A stretch of 55,477 bases of DNA, from NCBI GenBank assembly GCA_900095095.1, contig FMBT01000550.1, positions 1-55,477 on the forward strand, given 5' to 3'. Position numbers and translations under genes: made by a program. Of this stretch, positions 32,006 to 44,172 are shown piece by piece. The first letter of the stretch is position 1. Each line of letters opens with the position of its first letter. Source of the DNA: Fragilariopsis cylindrus CCMP1102. Its lineage: Eukaryota; Bacillariophyta; Bacillariophyceae; Bacillariales; Bacillariaceae. The notes below the pieces were generated by a model. It made no database searches, was not told where the DNA came from, and saw only the letters and a program-made list of their open reading frames with translations.

Positions 32006-34376
32006 TTGGTGTACCGGGTAGAGAGAAATAATGTCAACAGCAATAATGGGAACACAAGAAGTAGTCAAGTCGTGAGAACAGAAGCGATACTAGCTAGTAA
32101 CGATAGCCATCCCCATCTGACCCTCCCACACGTTCATTCCACCATGGTCAGAAGGGCACAACAGAGCAAGCCAGTGGCACACAAAGGCCAAAGTCGAAGA
32201 AAAGCACCAGCAAAGACGAGCGTGAGTTCCAAGACAAGTAAGAATTATCAAGCGTCTCGGTCTGCTTCAGGTCGTCGTGATGCTGCCGCTACTGGTAGAC
32301 AAGAACGTAATCGTCCTGCTTCCAGTAGGAGAAGAAGAAGAAAACAACAACCGCCCAGGCAAATTCCGCAGCAGGATATATCGCTTGAACCCATCAAGGT
32401 TTCTAAAGGCAGCATTCATAGTCATTGGAAAAAGGAAATAGGCGGGCTTATCCGCTATTATATAAATGCCAGCTCACATGCTAGTCCGAGACAGGCCGAC
32501 GAAGAAATTGAACGGATGTACTATCGATCAGATTGCTCAGTTGAAGATACCAAAAGTCTCATCCTCGAGGCGCTTGGGGTTACAAAAGAAATCCAGAATA
32601 ATTGCATCAATATAAAGATGGCCATTGAAAAAGACGGACTTGGCCAGTCTACAAATGATGAGACTCTCGCTCCTTTCTCGCTCACAAAAGATTCAAAGGG
32701 GATTATTTTGTCCCAAAGCCAACAAGCTGGTGAGGGGCCAGCGCATTGCCACGAGCATTGGACCAATGTCGTTATCCCAAACTGGGCAATCGGGAAGGCT
32801 TTTTACTTTCAGTTGGAGAATAATTCATCCATCAATTTATCGTGTGAGATTGTTTTGGACGGGCATCAAATTGCTCGTAATGCTCCCTTGCCTGGAAAAA
32901 CCAATAGATCAGTGAGGCCAGATGCAGGGAGATACTTTGAGGCACATAAATGGATCCTACAACCGGCCAAACGGGTCAAATTTCAATCAGAAGCAACGAA
33001 TGTGAATAATATGGCAGATTGTGTTGATGATGCTGGGCCTGAGCAGCTGGTGGATTTGAATAGAGACAAGTTGGAAGACATTCCGAAGCCTAGAACTCCT
33101 CGATACAATGGGGCGCGACCAGATTATGGAGGCCAACGTGTCAGCACTGAATTATACCCCGATCCAACCTCATTTGGTTGGACATTTACGGGTGGTGTTG
33201 AGGCATCTCGTGTAGAGTTCTTCGAGCGGCGCATTAATATGGGAAGAGTCAAATTGGATTGGTTCTATACTACTGCAACTGTCAAGACCATATTGGAACA
33301 TCCTAGTACCGGTCGAAATCAGTTATTCCGGAATTCGGTCACTTCTGATCAATTTGTACAAATACTGACGAACCCTAGAGTCCATACTGACAGAGGATAT
33401 CGCAGGAGTGGAGATAGGCCAATGGATATTGTGGTCAAGGATGTGGGCATGGAAGATGAATTTGATTTGTTGCCGAATGAACAGATCAATGGTAATGATA
33501 ACGATAATGCTAATTCTTCAGAAGTCGATACAGCCATAGATATGGAGGATTCTAGTGCACCCAGTGCCGATTCAGCTGCCTCCTCGTCAATATTCTTTGC
33601 GAAAAATGAAGACTATGATTTCAAGACGCAGGGACACATGAATAGAAGGACTGAGATGGACAAATTACACCAGAGCCGCCAGTATGAAAAATGGGAAGAA
33701 GCTGCAAAGAAGGAATATGCAGTAATACATGCTAAATTCTACATTTCTCTGCCCAAGAGAATACGCCAGCCTCCTCCATCGAATGTGAGGTCATCCAATC
33801 AAGGGCGTGGTGGAGGGAGGAGACGGAGAAAAAATCTGGAAGCACTTCCTGAACAAGCTCCGGTTGTTGATATCAAAGCTGCAGAAAATGCTACGCTGGG
33901 CACTGAATATCGTGCTACTGGCCCAAACCAAAGTAGGATGCGTTCTAATGTGCGAATGGATCGAATCAAGGGTTTAACAGATGACGACGAGTGGAAAGGT
34001 GGTCCATTGTTTGAGCGAAATTGTATTACAGAGCGGAGGAAGTCATTTCTGGTTCTGGATGTTACAAGTAGTGGCGATGAACTTGACATGGAGGATGAGG
34101 CTGAGGATAGCAATATAGCTAGTCTCCGGTGACAGTGTATCATTAGGGGAATACAAGGCTGCAAAGATCAGCCAAGTGAAACAATATCACGTAGAGAACA
34201 AAGCTTACAACCCTGAAGAGGCAGAAGAGCTCCTACATAATTGTCAGAACAAAATCCGTCTGTGCAGCAGCCTCGAAGATATCGATGAGTTGGTTAAGAT
34301 TTTCTACGGAGAATTAGTCAAGGGCGAGTTTTATGGGAATATACAATCCGACCCTGTTGACGTTGAATACGTGTAG
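32006..34376 (+). CDS. Lineage-restricted protein of unknown function, probable frame break at its end
   Basis: An open frame of 708 residues (32006-34132), with coding that seems to continue one frame over, to a stop at 34374-34376. The N-terminus (1 to about 125) is basic and Arg/Ser/Lys-rich. Residues about 240-330 form an ordered domain with L-E-N-N-S, L-D-G-H-Q-I-A-R-N-A-P-L-P and R-Y-F-E-A-H-K-W-I-L, which looks like a beta-sandwich. A second block (about 395-475) has V-E-F-F-E-R-R-I-N-M-G, T-A-T-V-K-T-I-L-E-H-P-S-T-G and N-P-R-V-H-T-D-R-G-Y-R. The tail is acidic. I recall similar architecture only in diatom predictions and cannot assign a function. The frame break near 34115-34130 may be a one-base error. 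Confidence 0.68.
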
Positions 34377-35017
34377 ATTTCAGTCCTGTGTAATATTCAG
34401 TTCACATCACTTTACTGTGGTATGTTCTGATAACAGTATTATACCTTGTATGCTAAGTAAGAAGTAGATTATTTGTAGGAAAGGGCGGTTACAACTGCAC
34501 AATAATAAAGGTCACTATCAGAGCTAGTAATCAAATTTGAGTTTCCGTCTATCTCTGGATTATAGATACCTTCTTTGGAATTTCAGTTTCAATCATGAGC
34601 TTCATGTTGCCTGCTATATTGCTATTTTTCAGCAATATTTTCGTTCCAAACACGTGTTTTTTACTGTTGAAAAAAAACAGTCTAAACCCTCATTATTTAC
34701 AGCTGCTGGAAAGCTGTTAATTGATAATGATGATTAAGAAAACAACCCCCCGCCCGAAGATTTTTAATTTCGCCCGACACAAAAAGTGCCTTAACACCAG
34801 CGTATGCATGCAGTGTCCTCTTTATCTATATCTTCTCTCTCTCCATCTACTTTTTTCTTCTTTGCTACTATAACATAGCAAGAAGACTGCAATTTCAGCA
34901 ACGACCGAAAGTGAGGGTACCGTATCCCGATTTTGGATCTCTGTATAAACCAAAGGAGTGTCCGTTCTTAGTTTTTTCTCTTTTTTTCCATCGTGGCCGC
35001 CGCCATCGAAAAATGGG
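34377..35017. other. Spacer
   Basis: No gene is supported. AT-rich with a CT-rich stretch at about 34836-34860. It should hold the promoter of the glycosyltransferase gene. Confidence 0.45.
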
Positions 35018-37331
35018 ATGATGATGCATTATTATTATTGGTTGTCTATTCTTTCTTTGTCTCTTTCTGTCCTAATTTTAAATCTAAATGATAATATCAT
35101 TGGATGCTCCTGTCAGCAACAGCAACAGCAACGTCAGAATCATCAAAAATCAAAAGAAGAATATCAAAAAGATATTATAGATGATCCAAGAAATGCATTA
35201 AAAGATTTCAGTTTGGTTGGTATCTATTATCAGTTAGTGGACCTGGTGGATCGGATGCTGGTTTAGCAATACAAATACTGCAGTCATGTTTCAATATTAA
35301 CGGTCAAAAAAATGAAGTTGATATGAATTTAGGTCAAATCGATCCCCTTAAGGGATATTTAGCATCCAGTATGATTGGACGTTATATGCATGAACAGCGT
35401 AATTATAATACTCAAATCAATTTTTGTCGATAGCATACGAGATATCCAAACTAAAACTATCACCAAATCATGATGTATCCGAATTATGTGTCCATTTACA
35501 ATTATCATCTCAATTTAATTATTTTCCATTGACGGTAGAAGAAGCCGATACAGCAATAGAAAACATTGAGATATATCAAAATGAATTATTACAATTAATG
35601 GATTTCAAATCATACCCCACCACTTATAATAAAGATGTGTATTGAATGAACATTGGTTATCAAATACAATTCCTGGTGTACAACAGGATCCATATTTACA
35701 TTGTATGTATGATCTATTTGAATTGTCTTTTTATTATCGTGCAAATACAAAAAAAATCGCTTCTCAACATTATAAATTAACATCTTTAACGTGGCCTTCT
35801 TTAACATACACTGCGAAGCATGTACAAGAATATGATGATGAGAAGAAGAAGGCACTGTTAGAATTGTCTTCTACTCTAATACTAATACTCAACAAGAGCA
35901 ACAACAACAACAAAATTATCAAAAATGCATTGGACCTGACGGTAAAATAAATTTAGCTGTTATAAGTGGAACACTATCCGAAGGACATTCTGTTAGTGAA
36001 GATTTCGGTGGGATACTTTCACGGTTAGATAGAATATGTTTGATGTACGTACATATATATCCATGAAAATACATCACCAAATCAAGGGTGCCGCCAAATT
36101 TACATCTGCTAATCCACAAGACACGCTTCATCATTATACGAAAAATCCATCTATTGATAATGGAAATGGATCCTGGATTACACGTATTGGTATTGATATA
36201 CAGAAAAATTTAATTTTGATATGATACTATATTTAGATCTACAATGTCCACCTATTGTCGACGACTCGGTATGATGCGATTAGCACCAGTACAAATTAAT
36301 ACACATGGTCATCCAGTCACATCCGGTCATCCATCTTCTATAGTACAGCACTTTATTTCCTGGAGTGAAGCGGAATTACCTCTTGAGGTAAGTCAAACAC
36401 ATTATACAGAACAATTGCAATTAATACCAAAAGGTAAAATGCATCAGTATTATACACCGCGTGTTATTCAAGAAGGTAGGCGGAACGGGTAGTCCTATAT
36501 TACGTAGTCGTATGGATGGTATGAGATTTGATCATTTATTACGAAAAGATTTTCATGAATTACCTGCATACATCAAGGATGGTGGCGAATTGGATGATAA
36601 CGTCAATAATAAAAAAGAAGCGACTTGAATTTATATGTATGTATGCAAAAGCCCTTTAAACTAATGCCTGAGTTCGATGGATTAGTTTGTGGTATCTTAG
36701 CAAAAGATCTTAATGGATTTGTGATACTCCATAAAGAAGAATCAACATATCATCATAAGACATTCGTGCAAAGAATGATAAATGCCGGATGTGATATGTC
36801 ACGAATGCATTTTATATCATCACAACCAAATCATAAATTATTAAAACTATATTCAACTGCCAATGTGATTTTGGATAGCTATCCAGCTGGGGGTTGTACC
36901 ACAACACGTGAGGCAATAGAATTAGGTAAAGCTGTTGTGACATGGCCAGCACGTTTATTAGGTGGACGATGGACTTTAGGATTATATAATATTATTGGAT
37001 TAGAGGAAGGAACAAAAACAAAATTAATTGCTTCCTCCAAAGAAGAATATATAACAAAAGCTGTTGAATTGGTACCAATCATACATTAAGAAATCAAATT
37101 GAATTAGAAATCAGAGATAAAACAAGTTCGAATTTATTTTATCGACAGGAAGCAGTAGTAGAATGGGAAAAGATTTTACTACGAGTAAGTCCTGTCAAAC
37201 AATGTAATAGTAGTAGTAGTAGTGGTAGTAGTCCTATAATATTATCTGAAGATAATGATAACGATGGCAATGACGATGATGAACACGATACTAGTAGTGA
37301 TAGCACCACGGCCTCGAATGACGAATTGTAA
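35018..37331 (+). pseudogene. GT41/O-GlcNAc-transferase-like glycosyltransferase, broken by many frame changes
   Basis: The start is taken at the first of three Met codons at 35018, before a hydrophobic stretch resembling a signal peptide. Coding then jumps frame several times (at about 35215, 35430, 35640, 35930, 36030, 36210, 36485, 36630 and 37085) until a stop at 37329-37331. The peptide is nonetheless consistent with GT41: a cluster with G-M-M-R-L-A-P-V-Q, T-H-G-H-P-V-T-S-G-H-P and H-Y-T-E-Q-L near 36270-36440, then M-P-E-F-D-G-L, F-I-S-S-Q-P-N-H and D-S-Y-P-A-G-G-C-T-T-T-R-E-A-I near 36670-36925. Known members add GlcNAc or related sugars using UDP donors. The lack of decay inside blocks suggests base-call indels, but a dead copy is possible. 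Confidence 0.6.
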
Positions 37332-37402
37332 AAGGAGAAGACAAAATGAAATTTCACCTTATATATAACTAGCTAGAATCAAGTAATAATATATTATCTA
37401 GT

Positions 37403-37936
37403 TCATCTTTGCCTTGGTAGTAGTTGCAGATGTTGCAGTATCACTGTTTTCTTACCGTGTCGTAACAGGAATGTATTCCTAATCACAACAACATAAAGCA
37501 ACCAACCCGTCGGTCCAAGCATGAGTGATAGGAATAAACATGGAATAATTACTAGAACATGCATTAATGTACTACATTCTCTCTTGACTGAATCGAATGC
37601 AATCCATCGACCGATTAATGCATCGTATGCACCATAATGAATCCAACCAACAAATACTGCATTGGGATCCTTAAACAATGTCACAACCCCCTCAAATGTT
37701 GACAAGTCTGGAGTTTCAACAGTCAGGATCCAAAACAAAGATATCGCAGAAAGGGTGTATATCGCGGCAAGAATATCGGACCAATAAGAGATAAGGTGGG
37801 TGTATATTTCCAACGAGGTACCAAAACAATTAGGAGCCATGTTGGGGAGGATGAAATTGAACGTTGACCAGAGTTCATCTGCATTTTTTCCACCGAGAAG
37901 AGCGTATGGTTTCAAACCTTCAATAGTTGTTGACAT
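37403..37936 (-). CDS. ABA4-like protein (DUF4281)
   Basis: An intact 177-residue single-exon protein with about four membrane segments. V-G-W-I-H-Y-G-A-Y-D-A-L-I-G-R-W-I-A-F-D and L-M-L-G-P-T-G-W-L-L-Y-V-V-V-I-R match the DUF4281 pattern of Arabidopsis ABA4, which is needed for neoxanthin synthesis. In diatoms, ABA4-like proteins are candidates in the carotenoid pathway leading to fucoxanthin. I see no clear plastid presequence, so plastid location is not shown. Its 3' end lies close to the end of the glycosyltransferase gene. Family call good, role inferred. Confidence 0.78.
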   Translation of the reverse strand: MSTTIEGLKPYALLGGKNADELWSTFNFILPNMAPNCFGTSLEIYTHLISYWSDILAAIYTLSAISLFWILTVETPDLSTFEGVVTLFKDPNAVFVGWIHYGAYDALIGRWIAFDSVKRECSTLMHVLVIIPCLFLSLMLGPTGWLLYVVVIRNTFLLRHGKKTVILQHLQLLPRQR

Positions 37937-38647
37937 CGTCTTTGTTAGAGTGTTGGAATGGTCTTTATATTGTAGTATCCTATTAGGGTTTATGAATGTG
38001 ATTGTGATCTTGAGAGCTATTATTGTCGCTACTTATATTATATATTTGGTACAATTGATATCTTTGTTATCTTAACGACTACCTTTTCTGTTTTGGATGT
38101 GAGCTTGAGAATTGTATTCTCTTATCCGTTCTTGTTAATGCTACGAGTAACGTAACGTATTTAGTATCGCTTTGCTATTCTCACGACTGCTTGACTGCTT
38201 GACTGCTTCTTGTGTTCTCATTATTGCTGTTCTCATTCTACTTGAAGTTGAAGTATTAAAATTCATATCTCATCGTCTGTTCTCGTCCAGAATATGTATT
38301 TTGTATCTTTTAATTTGGCGAACGGGTCGTACACCAGCGTTGCGAGTCACATTTGATGAGCAGAGAAGATTTACTGAGTTTGAAAATAACAAAAACTAGA
38401 TTTATCTTGTATCTCTCTCTCTTTTTTCGATCACGTTGGTTGGACGAAAAGAAAGATTAAGCATGATATGCCATATACAATAAAAGGAGTGCGGTAGTCT
38501 CAGTTGTGCGACTAGCATTGGTGATACATTGAATGCTACAATACAAAAGCTTTTTCTATGAACTGAAAGAAGCTGAATGATATTCGAGGAACGACAATCT
38601 TTCAAATAAAGAAAAAAAAAGAAAAAACCGACAAAGAGACAACGGAG
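37937..38647. other. Spacer between divergent genes
   Basis: Between the ABA4-like gene (minus) and the next plus-strand gene. No gene is seen. It contains a CTTGACTGCTTGACTGCTTG direct repeat at about 38189-38208. Confidence 0.45.
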
Positions 38648-39589
38648 ATGTCAGCATACTCAAACATCATCAAACATCGAGCGATTCAACAAACAAACAT
38701 GAATAGACTTTTCGCAGCATTTGATGCGGCTGCAACGAATATACTTGATCCTTCTACTTTATTCGTTTGTGGTAGTAGTAGTGGAACTACGAATGCCGTA
38801 ATTGATGATCTCGATTTTGATGCGTCGTCTGATGGTACCTATGCCACCTACGACAATGCCGACGAAAACACGTTTGTTGGTATGTATGCCACCTACGACA
38901 ATGACGACGGAGAAAATAGTACTCATCAAGGTCAATCCCTTGGTGATAGCGATAGCCATATCGACAACGGTAATGTTATTGTTATTCGTGATTTTTGTAT
39001 AGAACAAGATCATATGAATGGCTTAAGATTGATTAAAGCTGAAACTATGACGATTGCTACTGTTACAAGCGAACAACATCAGCAACATCATCATCAACAT
39101 CGTGGAGCAGGACTACCGGTACATTTAGTGATGATGATATGCATGATTCATTGGGGGAACATTATCAAAATAGGAGGAAGAATAAGGACGAAAACACGAT
39201 CGGATATTATTGTTGGATGATAATGACAAGAACAGTAACAACAGTAACGATCATAGTAATTTGATGCCGGCGCTGAACGAGAATTACCTTCGTTCGGGAA
39301 AAGTCGTGAATTCCGTAGTTTTGATCGCAGAACAACTAATACTACTACTACTGGTAATAATAATACCGTCCAACAAAATGGTTTACGACCCTCGTTTGTG
39401 ATGAGAACCAACAACAATGAGGATGACATTGATCAGCAGCCTCAATTAGTATCACTTGATGAAGAAAACAAGCATTATGAATACCTAACAATATATAACC
39501 GTCATCTTCTACTTCTACAGAAATTGACACAATTGATTGCACACGAACATCACCATCCCCGTCACTACACGCCCATGAAACAACGTTGA
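38648..39589 (+). CDS. Unknown low-complexity protein, frame breaks
   Basis: An ATG opens a frame with Asp/Asn/Gln/His-rich text. A near-repeat Y-A-T-Y-D-N followed by acidic residues occurs twice around residues 57-90. Coding changes frame near 39105, 39210 and 39285, where adjoining frames stay open and have the same residue bias, then runs to a stop at 39587-39589. A further open, similarly biased stretch continues on to about 39850, so the true end is uncertain. No domain is recognised. It may be an intrinsically disordered regulatory protein. Confidence 0.45.
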
Positions 39590-41360
39590 GCAATCATAAT
39601 CGACAAATACAACAGCAACAATCGGTGCGACTATGCCATCATAAAGAGCTAACGGCAATGCTTTGTACTCAAAATAACAATCACAATCACAATCAAATAC
39701 AATACAATCACAATCACAATCACAACAACGACAACAAAACAACCGCGAGAGTAGCGCAGTAGTACAGCAATCGTCACCAACTCATACTCGTCCATCATTC
39801 AAACGATTATCAAAAAATGTCGACCTTTTTTGTCATTTAAAAAATCATATGAGCACATCGATGATGACTGAAGTAATAAATGAATGGATATACATTCCTT
39901 ACAGTATTCAATGCTGTACAGTACAGTACAGACTTTACGATGTATGTTTAAGTGAGAGGAAAACGAACCACAACAAAATAATGCAAATTGGACAGTTTTC
40001 AAATGAATAACACTTATCATCATCATCATCATCATCTGTATTCCAATATGTTATTATTATTTAGTATATAGTGTATGTAAAAAGTATGATCATTTTCTAA
40101 TTCATTTGGGTGGATCAATTCTTTTTCTTTATTCTTCGCCCCATCACTGCACTGCACTACACATTCATGCCATGCCATGCATGCCATGCCATGCCGTGCT
40201 GCAATTCGATAAAGGTATTTTTGGAAATAGACACAATTATCATTAAATCCACTCAGAATTGATTTTCAAGCAATGTTTTTGGACTAAATACTACAATACA
40301 ATATCGTCCGACATTGCGTTTGAAATCATCTATCAACAACGAATTGTCAGTTGCAGTAGCAGTAGTTGTTTGTTGTTGTACTACTACTACTACTACTACG
40401 ATTTGATATCACAGGGTTCATCAAAGAAGAAGAAGAGGAAGAAGAAGAAGACACTGTCGTCGTCGTCGTCGTCGCAGCTAGAAGTATATCCTTACTTCTT
40501 TGGTGCGACACCAAAGCCCAATCGATTTGCTCCTTTGACAAGCAATCCATTGGTAACAATGCATTCTCATTGCTATCCTCTAATTGTTGCTATTGCTGTT
40601 GTTGCATTGTTTATTGAATAAAACGTGGAAGACATTCCGTTGCTTCGTGTAGAGTAAGTAACTAGATGTTTGTTATTATCATCCCTTCCTGTTAGTTGTT
40701 GCCATAAATAATCCACTAATGTTATTATTTTGTTCGATACGCCTCGATACTATGACTGAATCTTCGTCTAATAGCAATGAAATATATCGTTAGAACGTGT
40801 AATTCTATTCCTCCCTCTAGATTTTTCCTTGACTTGTTCACTCTGCAATGGGGACCAAGACGGCATCGCAAATGAATGGTACAGGATTTCAAAAATAGTA
40901 AAACCGACTCCTGTACTATGGTTTATTAATATAACAACAATAACAGAGACATCATCTGTATTATTACTTTAGCTGCCGGAAGGTAACTTACCTTCCAGAG
41001 GTAAGAAAAAGAGAGAAAACTATAGCCTTAATTATTAGCTGACTAAGCTATCCCAGAACACTTCAAGAAGATCTTTTTAAGATGGATTCTCTGTCTCTGT
41101 CTCTGGCAGCCATACAGAAATACGGATTCATTCGGTTCCAAATCTTTTTTTTCGTGGAAAACCCGTTGAAACACGCGCGACAATGGATTACGTGGTAGTT
41201 TCTTCTCCATAAAAGGGGGATATTATATGGAAGTAAGCTACACGTCATCAAGAAGAGCGCTTTTTAGACAAATATGTCTCTGTTTGATGGAGATGTGCTG
41301 TGATGTGTTGTGATGATGTGATGTGATTGCGGGTACAGAAATACGGATAATCACGACATA
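39590..41360. other. Spacer with simple repeats
   Basis: No firm gene. It contains (CAATCA)n-like text at about 39678-39725, a CAT trinucleotide run at about 40017-40036, a CATGC-type run at about 40167-40197, (TAC)n at 40380-40398 and (AAG)n at 40428-40450. A 19-base palindrome lies at 40978-40996. A degenerate extension of the previous gene may occupy 39590-39850. Confidence 0.45.
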
Positions 41361-43765
41361 ATGCCTAATCACAGAGAAAGAGCGAAGGCGAATAATAAAT
41401 TGCGTTTGTTCAGCAATCTTCATCTTTATCTTCCTTCTACTACTCCCAAGACACAACACATACATAATCATGACTTCTTTAACGATAACAACAATAACAA
41501 CAACATAACAATACCGACCCCGATACCGAGGACACAGCAAGTGCTAGTAGTAATGGCGACAATGGTGATAGTATAACAATCACAACAACAATAATAAAAA
41601 TGATCCAGTATCGGTAGCTGATACATTACTTGCAGATGGATTAAATGCATTATCATTTCAAGATCGGAATGATATTAATGAAGAGATACATGGTGTATCA
41701 TGTTTAGCGATAGTAGAAACACCTGAATTAATTAGTAATTCAATTGAAAAATTATTACATGAAATTAATAATAATATACCAAATAAAACAAAGCAAGCGT
41801 ATATACAAGCACAACGTTATTGTCCTACAAGTAATTATAACGTTGGTACTGACAGTAACGTTAATACTAGTATGAATAACAATAATTATTATATGTCAAT
41901 TCCACTGAATTTCGTTTATTATTTTTAAGAGCGGAATTATTTGATATACGAGAATCGGCATTGGCATTAGTGAATTACTTAAATGTTGTTTTGGAATTAT
42001 TTGGTATATATGCATTACAACGACCAATACGATTATCTGATTTTACAGAAAGTGAATTACTTATTTTTAAAATGGGGAATTTACAATTATTACCATTTCG
42101 AGTAAGTTACAGTACAGTACAGCAGTAGTGGTAGTAGGTTGTTTATCAAGTAGTGTCAATTAAATTGAATTAAATTAAATTGAATTGAATTAAATCAAAC
42201 TTAGGTTGAGAACATCACGTCTTTCACCAACGAGGAATTTTATCTCTCTAACAAACATACATTGCTCTCCCTGTCTCCCTCTCTCTCTGCAAATCATCGC
42301 AATCCTCGCAATCCTCGCATTGCCTTCCCCACACACAGGATCGTTCTGGACGTCGAATTATTGCTGGAGTTGAAGGACTTGGAATACAATTTGATTCGAA
42401 ATTAAGGGTACGACTAATAAATAATATGAATGACTGATTGATTGATGTGTTTGATTGATTGATGTGTTCAATTGATTCGTTTTCGTTTCGTTCCATAGAT
42501 GATTGGATAATATCTTCTTTGTTTCACTCCATCTTGTCTCCGTCACCAGATAACAACCCCGCTCGCAACACTCTCTCACACACAATAATTGAACCCCCTT
42601 TCTTCTTTACCTCTCTCTCTTACTTTCTTTCTATTCGCAACAACTATTTCGAAACAACAATAAACAAAATACAATAACAATAACAACAGTATAAAATATT
42701 ATTTTATTTAATGTGGGCAGCTGTTGATTATAATGATGTAGAAACACAACAACGTGGTGTGGTTGTTGTTATATGGCCAGTATCAGATGTTGCTATGAAT
42801 CAATTAAAAAATAAAGAACAATTTATTGAAAAACAAAAGAATTACTTCAAGGATCACCAGTACGGGTATGTGCATATCATTTTTGTGTACCGGATCGTCC
42901 ATTTTTCCATTTTTTGAGAATGATATTTGCATACTCATTGGAGAATAATGAAGTATCAAAGTTGAAATATCATGTTGGGCACGTTACAGAATTGCAATAT
43001 CTAGTAAAAGGATATGGATTACCTGTTGATCATATACCATTGACAGAAAGTGGTAATGTTAAAACACATAATTTAAAAGTATGGTTGAAATTACGTAAGA
43101 AACTAGAAAAATGTAGTTCCGGTAGCAGTGTTTGTTATTCCAATGCTCTCAACGGTAACATCAGCGACGGTGGCAATGCCAGTGATACTACTAGTACTAG
43201 TGTTGGTACTCTTGGTATTGGTTCTCTTTCGGTAACGTCAGTAGCATCAGCATCATTAGCATCATCGTGGTCGATGTCATCATCGCCATATATTATTGAT
43301 TGTCCTGGATCGGATGATGTATTATTTAGACCAAGTAAATTGATTAAAGGGCATCCGGGGAATGTAAAATTTCATAGCTTAATTGAATATGAACATGAAA
43401 GTGGATTAGGTATAGCAAAGGCATCGAAACGGATTGTTGAAGCGATACAACAAAATAATGGTCGTGTACTGGTTTGGGATAAACAAGGTTGGTGGATACA
43501 TTTAACGGATGAATCACAGATTTTACGTAAAGTTTATGTATCGTTTAGAGACTATAAACAAAAAAAGAAAGCTAGAATACAAATCAATGATAGCAGTACA
43601 TCCGTATTTGAATGTCAAGATGGTCGAAAAAGAATACGCCCATCATCATTATTATCAGTACCACCACCAGCATCAGACAATCAGAACAACGCCAACGCCA
43701 ACAAAGAATACAAATACTACGACACCAGAAACAATGAACAACAAAGTTTTTGTTCTTTATTCTAA
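41361..43765 (+). CDS. CRAL-TRIO-like plus DUF6824 protein, frame breaks
   Basis: Pieces run from an ATG at 41361. Clear introns are 42102-42338 (GTAAGT...CACACAG) and 42408-42689 (GTACGA...AACAACAG), both phase 0. Single-base frame changes occur near 41510, 41585, 41898 and 42838. N-terminal text H-G-V-S-C-L-A-I-V-E-T-P-E, F-R-L-L-F-L-R-A-E-L-F-D, then G-N-L-Q-L-L-P-F-R-D-R-S-G-R and Q-Q-R-G-V-V-V-V, Y-G-L-P-V-D-H-I-P-L-T fits the diatom CRAL-TRIO-like group, likely lipid-binding. Near 43300-43570 D-V-L-F-R-P-S-K-L-I-K-G-H-P-G-N-V-K-F and W-W-I-H-L fit DUF6824, a domain I know chiefly from diatoms (D-V-L-F-G-R-G-K is usual). The gene thus joins a lipid-binding and a regulatory-type domain. 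Final residues are a low-complexity tail. Confidence 0.68.
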
Positions 43766-44172
43766 TACCACTACTATTACTGCTGCCATTAGTACTTTGT
43801 CGTCGGCGTTGCCAGTGGATTGGACCGGTCACGACGGATCGCTCATTTAAGATACGGTGGCAAAAATAATACAGTAGAAAGCAAACGGTGGAAATATTTA
43901 AGAGGAAGGTTACGAAAGAAGACAGGATGGAGAAATTCTATGTGATGCGAATCAGCAAGATGCGTGTCGTTATAAAATATTCGCCATCACATACGCATCC
44001 TTCATTACATACTGCATTAGTTTGAATAGAGACTACCCCTATTAACATAATGGAAAACTTATAATGAAATAGACTAACATTGATCGCTTCAAACACTACA
44101 TACACTAGCTATTACTTTTTAATAAGATGTGCACAAGCGCACGAAATTCGTCCCGTCTTAGTAGATATCATA
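43766..44172. other. Convergent spacer
   Basis: Between the CRAL-TRIO gene and the minus-strand DUF288 half. No gene is seen. Confidence 0.5.

Noticed and set aside
40259..40621. Plus-strand 120-codon open frame rich in Tyr/Ser/Lys
   Set aside because: Made from TAC, AAG and TCG microsatellites; no protein signal.
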